Below are positions 18,200 through 27,354 of a stretch of DNA of 64,000 nucleotides, in pieces. The position numbers and the translations under genes were made by a program. Source of the DNA: CBDFNC01 sp965249895 (GTDB taxonomy: Bacteria > Pseudomonadota > Gammaproteobacteria > Enterobacterales > CBDFNC01); assembly GCA_965249895.1 (NCBI GenBank), contig CBDFNC010000004.1, positions 1,302,001-1,366,000 of the forward strand, given 5' to 3'. A model generated the notes under the pieces. That model was given only the letters and a program-made list of their open reading frames with translations, searched no databases and was not told the origin of the DNA. Every line of letters starts with the position of its first letter. Position 1 is the stretch's first letter.

Positions 18200-19330
18200 T
18201 TAAGCCGGATGATAGGCAGCGCGAGGAAATGCCACACCGAACTCATTAAATAGGTAGGTTTTTCCAGGGTTTACCGCTAGAGAGAACACTTCCTGCGCAG
18301 TAACTTTAACAAATGGCGGTGCCCGAAATACTAACTCCTCTCCGTTTTTGTCCAAATACACAAACGTGTCGGCGCCAAGCCGCTCCACTCCAATAACTTG
18401 CGCCAGAATATCCCCCTGGCTCTTTGTATCCGCTACTTCAAGGTGTTCAGGTCGTAAACCAAGCACTATCTCGGAGCCATGGTTACCATAGCGCGTATCG
18501 GCGGCGACCCGTATTTGTTCACCATCTTTTAACTGGATAAGACTCATTTTATTATCCTTTTCCAGCAAATGTCCCCTGAGAAAGCGCATTTTGGGGGCGC
18601 CAATAAACCCTGCGACAAACCGGTTTCTCGGGTTTTGATACAACTCTAAAGGTGGTCCCATCTGCTCAAGATTTGTGTCCGCCTCACCTTCCAGTGGACT
18701 CAATACGACAACCCTATCCGCCATGATCATGGCGTCTTCCTGATCGTGGGTCACATAAACCATAGTAGTGCCCAGCTGACGCTGGATGCGCGTCAGCTCA
18801 AATCGCATCATGGTACGGGTTTCTGTATCCAAGCTGGAAAAGGGTTCATCAAACAACACCAGATCTGTTTTTTGGATCAACGCCCTGGCAATAGCTACCC
18901 TCTGCTGCTCACCTTTAGACAGGCTCGCTGGATCCGTGTTCAACAAGCTTTTGATGTCCAGCAACGCCGCTATCCATTTCACCCTATCCTGCACTTCCTG
19001 CTTAGCCAATTTTCGCGCAAGCAAACCAAACTCCAGGTTTTGCCTGACATTTAAATGAGGGTATAGTGCGAAATCCTGAAATACCATGGCCAGGCTACGT
19101 TTAGCCGGAGACACCTGGTTAACGACTTTATTCCCTATGGTCAGCTCTCCGGATGAAATCGTTTCAACCCCTGAGATCAAGCGCAGTAAAGTGCTTTTAC
19201 CGCTGCCAGACGGTCCAACCACGGCGACAAACTCCCCTTTGCTAATATGCAGATTAATGTTCTTCAACGTATCCGGACAACGGTGGGAGCCAAACCCCTT
19301 ACTAATCCCGGACAAGAGTAACTCGGACAT
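18200..19330 (-). CDS. malK: ABC transporter ATP-binding protein, MalK/UgpC type
   Basis: 376 residues. Walker A GPSGSGKST at 39-47, Q loop VFQDFALYPHL, signature LSKGEQQRVAIARAL (Lys in place of the usual Gly), Walker B LVLFDEP, and a switch histidine in VYVTHDQEDAM. The C-terminal 130 residues form the MOBE/TOBE regulatory domain of MalK-type ATPases (IVLGLRPEHLEV). It is the last gene after malE-malF-malG, 45 bp downstream of malG, and would power maltose/maltodextrin import. No mal enzyme genes are in the window. Confidence 0.88.
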   Translation of the reverse strand: MSELLLSGISKGFGSHRCPDTLKNINLHISKGEFVAVVGPSGSGKSTLLRLISGVETISSGELTIGNKVVNQVSPAKRSLAMVFQDFALYPHLNVRQNLEFGLLARKLAKQEVQDRVKWIAALLDIKSLLNTDPASLSKGEQQRVAIARALIQKTDLVLFDEPFSSLDTETRTMMRFELTRIQRQLGTTMVYVTHDQEDAMIMADRVVVLSPLEGEADTNLEQMGPPLELYQNPRNRFVAGFIGAPKMRFLRGHLLEKDNKMSLIQLKDGEQIRVAADTRYGNHGSEIVLGLRPEHLEVADTKSQGDILAQVIGVERLGADTFVYLDKNGEELVFRAPPFVKVTAQEVFSLAVNPGKTYLFNEFGVAFPRAAYHPA

Positions 19331-19375
19331 ATATTCACACCTACCTTATTATGGACTTTTCTCCAGGTTAGACAC

Positions 19376-20224
19376 CTAAAGTAACTTGTTCTTTTTTCTC
19401 ACGATCCAGTTCTGCAGTAGCAACAACAAGACACAGACAGGCAGCCCGGAAAGTAATGAAAATGCGGCAAATTCTCCCCACCTGAATTGCTGTGGATCCA
19501 AATATAAATTGGCGGCCACCGGCACCGTCAGGCTGTTGGTGTCCTGCAACAAAATAGTCGCCAAGGGCACTTCACTGTATGCCATGGTAAACGCCATTAG
19601 AAAAGCAACCAACAAACCCGGCGCTATCAGGGGAAGCAGTAAATACCGGAACAAGTGCCAGTTACCGGCACCTTCAACTCGGGCGCTCTCCTCCAGGCTC
19701 GGCGATAAGTTTTTCAGCTGGCCTTTGATCATCCAGATAAAAAAAGCCAGGCTGCCCATATACGCCAGAATAAGTCCACCATGACTGTCTATCCCCAGGT
19801 TAGGGAAATATCCGCCTAATTTACGCAACAATACATAAACAGCCACCATAGCCAGAGTAGAGGGGAATAACTGAATGACCAGGAGGCTTTTGCTTATCAA
19901 TGACTGACCTGGGAAAGGGCGGCGCACCAGCCCATAAGCGGCGGCGCTCGCACACAAAGTCGATAGGCAGGCATAGATAAACGCGACTTTGATGGAGTTC
20001 CATAACCATAATAAGGCGGGGAAACCTGAGCCTGTTAGCTCTCCATTTGAGTCCAGCACAGGGTAACCCAACACATTTTTCCAATGCATCCAGGTGAGTA
20101 CTCGCTCACTCAAGTCTGGTGCCCCTAGCGATACCCAGGCAACCAATAATACGGGGATCAGGACTATGCTACTCACCGCCAATAAAACCAGGTGGGCCAT
20201 CAGCTTTGTCGACCAGGTTAACAT
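19376..20224 (-). CDS. malG: maltose-type ABC transporter permease MalG
   Basis: 282 residues, six predicted membrane helices, with the EAA coupling loop SLEESARVEGAGNWHLFRYL that docks on the ATPase. It ends with QNWIVRKKNKLL; MalG of E. coli also has a C-terminal tail reaching the ATPase. The ATG overlaps the TAA of malF, a sign of coupled translation. It pairs with MalF to form the translocation pore. Confidence 0.87.
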   Translation of the reverse strand: MLTWSTKLMAHLVLLAVSSIVLIPVLLVAWVSLGAPDLSERVLTWMHWKNVLGYPVLDSNGELTGSGFPALLWLWNSIKVAFIYACLSTLCASAAAYGLVRRPFPGQSLISKSLLVIQLFPSTLAMVAVYVLLRKLGGYFPNLGIDSHGGLILAYMGSLAFFIWMIKGQLKNLSPSLEESARVEGAGNWHLFRYLLLPLIAPGLLVAFLMAFTMAYSEVPLATILLQDTNSLTVPVAANLYLDPQQFRWGEFAAFSLLSGLPVCVLLLLLQNWIVRKKNKLL

Positions 20225-21810
20225 TTAACCTCCCCACGGTGAGCAGGTTGTAGAAAATACCAAACTAACATGGCCAGTAATACGATAAAAGTCAGTGCGA
20301 CACTCGTCACCGCGGCTGCCAGGGCGTAGTTTTGCTCTCCCTCGAAAGCAATACCAACCACATAGTTCAGGATAAGGTCCGTTTGCCCTGCAACTGGGTG
20401 CGAGCCGACGATACTCGGCTCGCCACCGGTAAGCAGATATACCAGGACAAAGTTATTGAGGTTAAGGGCAAACACGGCAACCAGCACGGGTTTAAGCGGT
20501 TTAAATAACAAGGGTAGGGTTAAGCGCCAAAATCGGCCAACAACTCCATGCCCTTCTATCGCCGCCGCTTCATACAGGTGCCTGGGAATATCCTTAATCA
20601 CACCCAAACACAACAATAATATAGCCGGATAACCCAGCCAAATACTCACCAGTAGCAATAACAAACGGGCCAGCAACGGATCACCAAACCAGTCAGGGGA
20701 TAAACCAAATAACATCAGCAATAGCTGGTTTATCTCCCCCCGTTCGGGATGAAACAGCGCTTTAAATGCCAATATGGTGATAAAGGGTGGAATAGCCCAG
20801 GGCAGCAACAAAATAGTGCGATAGATATGACTGCCTGTTAAACCGGGCCAACTGGTCAGACAGGCCAGTACCGAACCAACCAAAAAAGCGCCAAGCAGAG
20901 ACAATACGGCGAAACCCAAAGTCCAGCTAAGTACCTGAAGGAAAGGCCACAACATACTGGCATCACCGAACAAATCATCATAATGGCTGGTGCCTTTATT
21001 CAGCACGAAACCTGGCGCCAGCACATTCCCGATAAATTGCCCTCGCCCATCGATGGTTTGATAAAATCCGCTATGGAAATTAGGTCTGAGCAGCAGGTCG
21101 GTTTTCTTGTCCCTTAGGGTGTAAGAATCATTAACCATGGCACCGTCTTTAAGCACAACACCACCAGTCAAGTGCACGTACTTGGATTTAAATTCGCCGT
21201 AACTGCTCAGACTAAAACGTTTGAGTTCCCCCCCCCCGGGCAAGGTAAGTACTTGCTCTCCATATAATCCCCTGAAACGTAGTTGTGCTTTTAGATCTGC
21301 GATAACTAAAGACGGCTCTGGCGCCCCTTTATTAAAGCGTAAAGGCTGAGAGCTCTCTAACCCAAAAACCTGGCTTAAATAGTCTTCATTACCGCGGGAT
21401 AACCCGAGTCGATACCCGTCCCCGGCTGTAAACAGACGATAGGAATAACCAGAGCCAACCTGGTATTGCACCTTCAGGTGAGACTGCAGCACTTTGTTTA
21501 ACGAAAGTTGGTTGCTGGCAGCATAATTTGTAAAACTCATTCCCAGGGTAAAAATAAGGGGGATCAAGGTAAAGACAAAGATGCTCACTAACGCCGGATA
21601 AAGCAGGCGGTATACTTTCAGCTTAGGGTCCAGGTACACCCATAACCCAAAACCACCCACCACAAAGAAACCCAGGGCAAATACCCCTTCCCCGCTATTT
21701 TGCATTACGTAAGTAAAGTAGCATAAAAAGAACAAGATAAATGCGCTAACAGCACTGCTCTTCCAGTGAGACTTGACAGCTTGCAACCACATGCCCAGGG
21801 TCTGTTGCAT
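20218..21810 (-). CDS. malF: maltose-type ABC transporter permease MalF with large periplasmic domain
   Basis: 530 residues, in the range of MalF of E. coli (514) and longer than ordinary sugar permeases (about 300). After the first helices a periplasmic insert of about 170 residues (roughly 95-270) corresponds to the MalF P2 domain that contacts MalE. The EAA loop LYEAAAIEGHGVVGRFWRLT lies near 435, and FALNLNNFVLVYLLTGG follows, a segment conserved in MalF that lines the sugar site. It begins 2 bp after malE ends. Confidence 0.88.
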   Translation of the reverse strand: MQQTLGMWLQAVKSHWKSSAVSAFILFFLCYFTYVMQNSGEGVFALGFFVVGGFGLWVYLDPKLKVYRLLYPALVSIFVFTLIPLIFTLGMSFTNYAASNQLSLNKVLQSHLKVQYQVGSGYSYRLFTAGDGYRLGLSRGNEDYLSQVFGLESSQPLRFNKGAPEPSLVIADLKAQLRFRGLYGEQVLTLPGGGELKRFSLSSYGEFKSKYVHLTGGVVLKDGAMVNDSYTLRDKKTDLLLRPNFHSGFYQTIDGRGQFIGNVLAPGFVLNKGTSHYDDLFGDASMLWPFLQVLSWTLGFAVLSLLGAFLVGSVLACLTSWPGLTGSHIYRTILLLPWAIPPFITILAFKALFHPERGEINQLLLMLFGLSPDWFGDPLLARLLLLLVSIWLGYPAILLLCLGVIKDIPRHLYEAAAIEGHGVVGRFWRLTLPLLFKPLKPVLVAVFALNLNNFVLVYLLTGGEPSIVGSHPVAGQTDLILNYVVGIAFEGEQNYALAAAVTSVALTFIVLLAMLVWYFLQPAHRGEVKC

Positions 21811-21812
21811 AT

Positions 21813-22982
21813 TTAATCCAGTACCTGCTCTTGCGCTTTACGTAATATAACTTCAGTGTCGGCCCCTAACATCAGCTGAGTTAACATCTCACTTACCGCC
21901 GGCCAAAACTGAGTCATCTGATTAATATTGGGCAACAACTGAGCGTTATCGAGCATCAATAGGCTTGCCTGGATCTCCGGTCGGCCTTCTATCTTGGATA
22001 GATAGGGTAAGAACGCCGGGATACCTATGGGAATATCCTGGTTTAATTGGCTTAGTCCTGCTTCTGTCAGCAGATATTGCTCGATAAATAGCCGGGCAAT
22101 ATCTTGCTGATGACTTTTACTGTTAACCATGGCCGTCAGTACGCCAGCAAAAGGGCTTAATGTCTTTCCCCGATAACTGGGTAAAGGGCCCAGGCCCACA
22201 GGAAACTCGGCCTGTTTAAGCCTGTTCCAGCTCCAGGGTCCCACTGGCATCATGGCTACTTCACCGCGCAAAAACTCAGACTGGACAGCGCCGAAACCTA
22301 AGGCTGGATCAAGCTGGTTAGTCTGTAAAAGTTGTCTGAGTAAGTCCAGACCATGTTCAGCTCCCGAGACCCGAAGGCCTGCATTCCCACTGTCGAAAAA
22401 ATGTGGATACTGCTTAAAGGCATACGCACCAAAGGCCGCTAACGCAGAAAAACTATAGTAAGGATTTTTATATTCCCAACTGATCATCCGCGCACCCGGT
22501 TTTTGAGACTGATTGGTAACGGCAAGGATCTGTTCAAAGCTCGTCAAAGGAGCGGCTAGCAGGGTTTTATTATAGGCAAGAGTCAGCACTTCTATGGCTA
22601 GGGGGTAACCGTAATACCCACCGTCGAGCAATACCGCACGCAATGCCAAGGGATGTAATTTATGCTTAAACTCTGGAGAAAAGTTGAGTTTTGCCAGGGT
22701 ATCTTGCCTGGCCCAAAGTCCAATCTTATCGTGAGGCCAAATAAATACGTCTGGACCGTTACCGTTAACCGCAAATAACGGGTATTTTACGTCGGCGAGT
22801 ACTGGCGAACTTACTTCGACATCCAGGCCTGAATCCCTGGAAAATTGTTCTGCCACGCTTCGCAGACCATCGACCGCCTTGTCACTACCAATCCAGATGA
22901 CGAACTTATCAGCGGCTGAGGCCGACAGACTAAATAAGACAAAAAAAACCAGCGTTAACTGTTTAACCCGCAAATACCACAA
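21813..22982 (-). CDS. malE: maltose/maltodextrin-binding protein MalE
   Basis: 389 residues, a periplasmic cluster-type binding protein with a signal peptide (VFFVLFSLSASAA, cleavage near 23). Matching MalE features are FVIWIGSDKAVDGLRSVAEQ at the N-terminus, GPDVFIWPHDKIG and AVMMPVGPWSWNRL-like (here EVAMMPVGPWSWN). The start codon is not certain: the frame opens with TTG behind GAGGGA and no ATG is near, so a TTG start is accepted. It is the first gene of the malEFGK-ordered operon. Confidence 0.88.
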   Translation of the reverse strand: MWYLRVKQLTLVFFVLFSLSASAADKFVIWIGSDKAVDGLRSVAEQFSRDSGLDVEVSSPVLADVKYPLFAVNGNGPDVFIWPHDKIGLWARQDTLAKLNFSPEFKHKLHPLALRAVLLDGGYYGYPLAIEVLTLAYNKTLLAAPLTSFEQILAVTNQSQKPGARMISWEYKNPYYSFSALAAFGAYAFKQYPHFFDSGNAGLRVSGAEHGLDLLRQLLQTNQLDPALGFGAVQSEFLRGEVAMMPVGPWSWNRLKQAEFPVGLGPLPSYRGKTLSPFAGVLTAMVNSKSHQQDIARLFIEQYLLTEAGLSQLNQDIPIGIPAFLPYLSKIEGRPEIQASLLMLDNAQLLPNINQMTQFWPAVSEMLTQLMLGADTEVILRKAQEQVLD

Positions 22983-23015
22983 ATCCCTCGCGTCCCTTAA
23001 GTAGAGGAAACGACA

Positions 23016-23043
23016 AGAATAAAGGGAAAATCCCCTTTATTCT
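23016..23043 (-). terminator. hairpin between yejK and malE
   Basis: An 11-bp inverted repeat (AGAATAAAGGG / CCCTTTATTCT) with a 6-nt loop lies 25 bases after the yejK stop. Only a weak T stretch follows on the minus strand, so termination strength is uncertain. It separates yejK from the maltose operon. Confidence 0.6.
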
Positions 23044-23067
23044 ATTAAATCTAATGAGAAAAGCGGA

Positions 23068-24075
23068 TCAGGAAGAACGTTTAAGCTGATCCCTTAGGTT
23101 GGGAGGTATACCTTTAATGGTCAGGGTGTCGGTATCGGGATCATACATCACCCGTTCACCCAGGTGTTTTTGGTCAAAGCTAATGCTCAAACCACCACCC
23201 GAACCCACATATTTAGTGAGTTTACGGATCGCAGATTTATCCCCGGGAAACGCTTCTTCCAACTCAAAGTCTTGCGCGACGAAATCGTAAAAGCTGCCTT
23301 CATCCAGTTGCGGTACCTGCCCGGACAACTCCTTGACGTCAATGTCTTCACCTTGCTCGATTTGATCTGAGCAATAGTTATATACTGACTCTCGGTATTC
23401 CTGCTTTTCTACAGGCTCCATTTGCGTCTTGGTACAATACTCGTCCACCGCTTGCATCAGCCCCTGGTTTTGCACTTTGGCATCCAGCCCTTGAGCACAA
23501 CCAAGAAAATCCAGGAAAAAATCTGCAACTTTACGACCGGCTCTGCCTTTAACGAAGGAGATATATCGGTTGTTATCCGGCTCCCTCTCCCATTTGGTCA
23601 AGTCGATGGATGCGGCCAATTGGACTTTACCCAAATCAAGGTGCCGACTGGCGTTAATCTCCAAATTCTCGTTCACGGACACTGTGTCCCTGTTAGATAA
23701 CAGCACCACCAACAGGTAATCACTGGCAACCCAGTTATATTTTACCAGCAGCAAAACACCTTCTTCGGCAAAGTCGTACTTAGACACTTCGTCGGCTAAC
23801 AAATTTGAGGCGGTTTTGGAAAAGGCCACGAAGTCTTGCTCCTGCGCCAACACGCTTTTTAACGCATCCTGAAATTCGGTACTTCTTTCCTCCTCATTAG
23901 AAAAATAGCCATATCCTTTGCCAGCTTTACTCTGGTAACTGGCATGCAGTTCGGACACCAATTCTTCTACGGCGGGGGACAACGCCAGCTCCTGATCTCG
24001 GGTATGGCAACTTAGTTGCCCCTCACCGTTAAGCACCAGGGAATGTAAAATGATATTGCTTAGTTCAAGACTCAT
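23068..24075 (-). CDS. yejK: nucleoid-associated protein YejK (NdpA)
   Basis: 335 residues matching the YejK/NdpA family across the whole length: it begins MSLELSNIILHSLVLN, contains FVKGRAGRKVADFFLDFLGC, and ends RVMYDPDTDTLTIKGIPPNL followed by RDQL. YejK is a 37-kDa nucleoid protein that associates with DNA and topoisomerases in E. coli. It is divergent from yejL-yejM, with a 76-bp shared upstream region, the same arrangement as in enteric bacteria. Confidence 0.94.
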   Translation of the reverse strand: MSLELSNIILHSLVLNGEGQLSCHTRDQELALSPAVEELVSELHASYQSKAGKGYGYFSNEEERSTEFQDALKSVLAQEQDFVAFSKTASNLLADEVSKYDFAEEGVLLLVKYNWVASDYLLVVLLSNRDTVSVNENLEINASRHLDLGKVQLAASIDLTKWEREPDNNRYISFVKGRAGRKVADFFLDFLGCAQGLDAKVQNQGLMQAVDEYCTKTQMEPVEKQEYRESVYNYCSDQIEQGEDIDVKELSGQVPQLDEGSFYDFVAQDFELEEAFPGDKSAIRKLTKYVGSGGGLSISFDQKHLGERVMYDPDTDTLTIKGIPPNLRDQLKRSS

Positions 24076-24151
24076 AATGAAAAAAATAGTGTTAGATAAA
24101 CCTGTAGGGTATTATATGCGGCTTTAAAGATATAAGCAGTGAAAGTTTACT

Positions 24152-24367
24152 ATGCCAGTCGTTTCAAAATATACAAACAAACAGGTGGACGAAATAATTA
24201 ATGAGGTTGTAGGTGTTCTGCAACGTCATGATGCCCCTGTGGATTTAGCACTTATGGTATTAGGTAATGCCGCTACTGATGTCATTAACCAGCTGCAGCC
24301 CGTACAACGAAAGGCCATTGCCGAGAAATTTTCTCAAGCCCTGATGTCTTCTGTTGAAACGGACTAG
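24152..24367 (+). CDS. yejL: YejL family protein (UPF0352, DUF1414)
   Basis: 71 residues. The sequence VSKYTNKQVDEIINEVVGVL and LALMVLGNAATDVIN are diagnostic of YejL, a small all-helical protein of unknown function. It lies directly upstream of yejM and divergent from yejK, as in E. coli. Confidence 0.93.
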   Translation: MPVVSKYTNKQVDEIINEVVGVLQRHDAPVDLALMVLGNAATDVINQLQPVQRKAIAEKFSQALMSSVETD

Positions 24368-24471
24368 ATCTTCTCTTAAATTTTCCTGAACCCGTTAAGA
24401 TGCTACGCATCGGTTATCGGAAGATGAACTACTGAATACGCGCTAACAAGCGTTAAACGAAATCGGATGTT

Positions 24472-26325
24472 ATGGTCGAAACCGGTCACAGATACAAAGA
24501 CAATGTTTCCAAGCTAATTAGCTGGGGGCATTGGTTCAGCTTCTTTAATATTATGCTTGCCCTGGCTATCGCAACCCGGTACCTGGCTATCGTGGAATGG
24601 CCGGATAGCTTACTGGGTAAAGGTTATCTGCTAGTAAGCTGGCTCGGCCATTTTGGTTTTCTGGTATTTGCCTTTTACCTGCTGATCCTGTTTCCGCTGA
24701 CCTTCCTGGTCCCATTTCAGCGTTCAATGCGCTTTATCGGTGTTATAGTAGCAACAACTGGATTGACCCTGTTATTGCTGGATACCCAGGTATTCGAACA
24801 ACTCAGACAACACCTAGGTCGCAATCAGCTGGTATGGGAATACCTGTCCAGTGGGGATACCCAATTTTTATTTGTCGTGGTCCCTGCCCTGTTCCTGTTG
24901 GAGCTGGTTATTTCTGGCCTGGTGTGGAAAAAGCTCAGAAACCTGAGCCAGAAACACATAGGTATGACCATAGGCCTGGTCTTTTTCGTCGCCTTTTTCT
25001 TCACCCACACCATCAATATTTGGGCCGATGCCGTACGCTATCACCCCATTACCCAGCAAAAGGCGAACTTTCCACTCTCCTACCCAATGACAGCTAAAAG
25101 CTTCCTGTTAAAGCATGGTTGGGTGGCTCAAGACGACATGAAAGGGCGCGCAATAAAACAACCCTCTCATCAGTCCGGGCTTAAATACCCATTACGTCCA
25201 CTGGAGTTTTCGGATACGGAAAAACCGCTAAACCTAATGCTGATCGTGGTTGATGCATTACGTGCAGATATGCTGAATCCAGACGTTATGCCGGCTCTAT
25301 ACCAATTCAGCCAGCATTCCAGTGTCTTTCAGCAACACTTTAGTGGTAGTAATAACACCAAACTAGGCATATATAGCCTGTTTTACGGGTTGCCCAGCAA
25401 TTACTGGGACACCATTAGCATGAACTACATCTCCCCAGTACTAATGGACACCCTGCAGCAAAAACAGTACCAACTGGGATTGTTTTCCAGTGTCGGATTC
25501 GTTCAACCTGAGTTTATGCAAACGGCCTTTACTAATGTAGATGAGCTGGATTTAACCGTTGGGAAATCAAAGAACGCTGCGCAAGGCGATATCATCGCCA
25601 CAAACAACTGGCAAAAGTGGATAACATCTCAAGGGGACTCACCAAAGTTTAGTTTTCTTTATTACACCGGCCCGTCCAATATGGACATAGCGCCAGGAGC
25701 AAGTGAAAAGTTCCGTCCTACTATGGAGGAGCTGGTTGCCCAATCCGGTAATCAAGGGAAGACATCCAAACGTCAGGCGATGTTTAATAACTATAAAAAC
25801 GCCGTGTACCACACCGACGAGTTACTAAAGCAAGTCTTCGATACGTTGGTGGAACACAAGCAACTGGAAAACACCGTCGTGGTAGTCACAGCCGCCCATG
25901 GGCTGGAATTCAATGATACGGGTCATAATAACTGGGGCCATAACAGCAACTACTCATGGTCGCAAACTCAGGTTCCCATGGTGATTTATTGGCCTGGTAA
26001 AGAGCCGGGCGCCATCAACAAAGATACCAGCCACCTTGACCTGGCTCCCACCTTAATGAAGGAGCTGTTGCAGAGTAAAACCTCGACCAATAGCTTTTCT
26101 AGTGGGTTAAACTTATTCGGATCTTTAGAGCGTGACTACATACTTATGGGGAATTCCGGCGATTATGTCATCTACCAGAAGGACAAAATCACCGAGTTTC
26201 CTAAAGCCGGAGGACGCCAGGTACTTAACCGGCAATACCAGCCATTGCAAAATACTAAAACAGATATGCAGGTATTATTGCAGGTCTGGAACGATATTGA
26301 GCGTTTTTACAAGACTGAGAACTAA
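24472..26325 (+). CDS. yejM: inner-membrane sulfatase-fold protein YejM/PbgA (LapC-type)
   Basis: 617 residues. Five N-terminal membrane helices (DUF3413, about 15-190) are followed by a periplasmic sulfatase-like domain (about 250-590) with NLMLIVVDALRADML, a GSNNTKLGIYSLFYGLPSNYW region at the nucleophile position, and VVVTAAHGLEFND. In E. coli YejM senses periplasmic LPS and restrains LapB-FtsH degradation of LpxC, thus setting LPS synthesis. Start: ATG 104 bp after yejL. It is followed by the tRNA-Pro gene. Confidence 0.93.
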   Translation: MVETGHRYKDNVSKLISWGHWFSFFNIMLALAIATRYLAIVEWPDSLLGKGYLLVSWLGHFGFLVFAFYLLILFPLTFLVPFQRSMRFIGVIVATTGLTLLLLDTQVFEQLRQHLGRNQLVWEYLSSGDTQFLFVVVPALFLLELVISGLVWKKLRNLSQKHIGMTIGLVFFVAFFFTHTINIWADAVRYHPITQQKANFPLSYPMTAKSFLLKHGWVAQDDMKGRAIKQPSHQSGLKYPLRPLEFSDTEKPLNLMLIVVDALRADMLNPDVMPALYQFSQHSSVFQQHFSGSNNTKLGIYSLFYGLPSNYWDTISMNYISPVLMDTLQQKQYQLGLFSSVGFVQPEFMQTAFTNVDELDLTVGKSKNAAQGDIIATNNWQKWITSQGDSPKFSFLYYTGPSNMDIAPGASEKFRPTMEELVAQSGNQGKTSKRQAMFNNYKNAVYHTDELLKQVFDTLVEHKQLENTVVVVTAAHGLEFNDTGHNNWGHNSNYSWSQTQVPMVIYWPGKEPGAINKDTSHLDLAPTLMKELLQSKTSTNSFSSGLNLFGSLERDYILMGNSGDYVIYQKDKITEFPKAGGRQVLNRQYQPLQNTKTDMQVLLQVWNDIERFYKTEN

Positions 26326-26372
26326 GTTTGGCGAAGAACTAAGCAAACGAACTTTACTACGCCAGATGAGGC

Positions 26373-26400
26373 TTGCATATACTCGGGAAATGATTAATAT
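26373..26400 (+). promoter_or_regulatory. candidate sigma70 promoter of tRNA-Pro
   Basis: TTGCAT and TAATAT are separated by 16 bp, 35 bases upstream of the mature tRNA 5' end. Both hexamers are one or two changes from consensus. Confidence 0.45.
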
Positions 26401-26434
26401 AAGCAGCACTTAAGGCGAGAGCCTTACAGATATT

Positions 26435-26511
26435 CGGTACGTAGCGCAGCTTGGTAGCGCACTGTCATGGGGTGTCAGGGGTCGGAGGTTCAAATCCTCT
26501 CGTACCGACCA
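26435..26511 (+). tRNA. proL: tRNA-Pro (anticodon GGG)
   Basis: A 77-nt cloverleaf with CCA encoded: acceptor CGGTACG/CGTACCG, D arm GCGC...GCGC, anticodon loop ATGGGGT with anticodon GGG at 26469-26471, T arm with GGTTCAAATCC. The anticodon stem has a T-T mismatch, also present in E. coli proL, whose sequence this closely follows. The last 40 bases recur at 39331-39370, marking it as the integration site of a mobile element. Confidence 0.95.
26472..26511 (+). repeat. attL: tRNA 3'-end attachment repeat
   Basis: The last 40 nt of tRNA-Pro, from GTGTCAGGGG to the CCA, match 39331-39370 at 38 of 40 positions. This is the left boundary of the integrated element; the tRNA stays intact on this side. 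Confidence 0.9.
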
Positions 26512-26518
26512 AATATAA

Positions 26519-26549
26519 CCCGCTAGCTCAATGAGTTAGCGGGTTTTTT
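26519..26549 (+). terminator. terminator immediately after tRNA-Pro
   Basis: Stem CCCGCTAGCTCA/TGAGTTAGCGGG (with a G-T pair) followed by TTTTTT. It lies inside the element, 7 bases beyond attL, so the element supplies a replacement terminator for the tRNA transcript. Confidence 0.88.
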
Positions 26550-26678
26550 AATGCCTGCGAAAAAGTCCGATTTCAAAACTATTTCAAAACCCCGCCATGT
26601 ATTGCGCAGCCCGTTTATAAACAGAAACAGGCCCTTAGATAGTTTGGAACAAGTTTTAAACGTCAGAGCGCAGTGAGT

Positions 26679-27354
26679 CTAATGGACGTGTAATTCAGCG
26701 TGTGGCACTTCTACCCATTGGATGTGGTTTTCCATATAGATCTTGGTGCTCTTGGCATCTGTGTGGGCAGCCCTCGCTTGGGGGTCATAGCCTGCTTTGT
26801 CGAAAAGGTGGATAGATAGAGCTCTAATTTCATGAAAGGATGGCCGTTGGCGCTTATCCTTGATGTGATCGTACAAGTGGAGGCCATCCCTAGCTTTGGA
26901 AAAAGCACGGCTTAAATAGTCCGGCGCCAGTTGTGTGGGGTGATTACATTCCTGGCTAACTGGGTTGCATCGTTTTATAGGCAATCGATGTAAGTGGGTT
27001 AGTATAAGTTTTCCGAGGTTATGTATGTATTTTAACCATTGTAAATGTACCAATTCGCCTAGAACTGCATGGCCTGCCTAGATTGGTAGGTTAATTTAAG
27101 CCTTGGTGAACTTTTGCTTATGCACTTACCACATAGGGGCTGGCAACATTATCCCTGCTAGTGTCGATAATTCGTTTTAATTCGTCCCCGATTGGAATAA
27201 CCACATGGCTGGCTTCTTTGTCTTCTACCTTTTTACGGTGAATATAAAGGTTGCCATAGACGGTTCCCCCATTTACTTTTACCGGCTCTTTATGCCAGAT
27301 ACATCCATTACGCCCTTCTATCGGTTGGGGTATACGATATTCAATACGGGAAAC
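26679..27354 (-). pseudogene. tyrosine-recombinase integrase, broken by a 140-bp repeat
   Basis: Two collinear pieces on the minus strand. The 27131-27354 piece reads KKVEDKEASHVVIPIGDELK then RDNVASPYV; the 26679-26990 piece continues HRLPIKRC, then HPTQLAPDYLSRAF, RPSFHEIRALS (the HxxR box) and STKIYMENHIQWVEV, which holds the nucleophile Tyr. The His-box position reads AAHTD rather than LGHK. The pieces are separated exactly by a 140-bp repeat (26991-27130) that brings stops. The N-terminal half is missing: the 27131 piece begins next to the stop of the neighbouring phage gene. Family: P2/P4-type phage integrases with the FHEIR motif. Confidence 0.85.
26991..27130. repeat. 140-bp MITE-like repeat, copy 1 (inside integrase)
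   Basis: Identical to 40477-40616 at 138 of 140 positions. The ends are imperfect inverted repeats: TAAGTG...AAGTTTTCC at the left and, on the other strand, TAAGTG...AAGTTCACC. It encodes nothing and splits the integrase reading frame between SPYV and HRLPIKR. Confidence 0.88.

Noticed and set aside
26435..26511. Two complete tRNA-Pro genes
   Set aside because: Only the first copy is complete; the copy at 39331-39370 lacks the acceptor 5' strand, D arm and anticodon arm.
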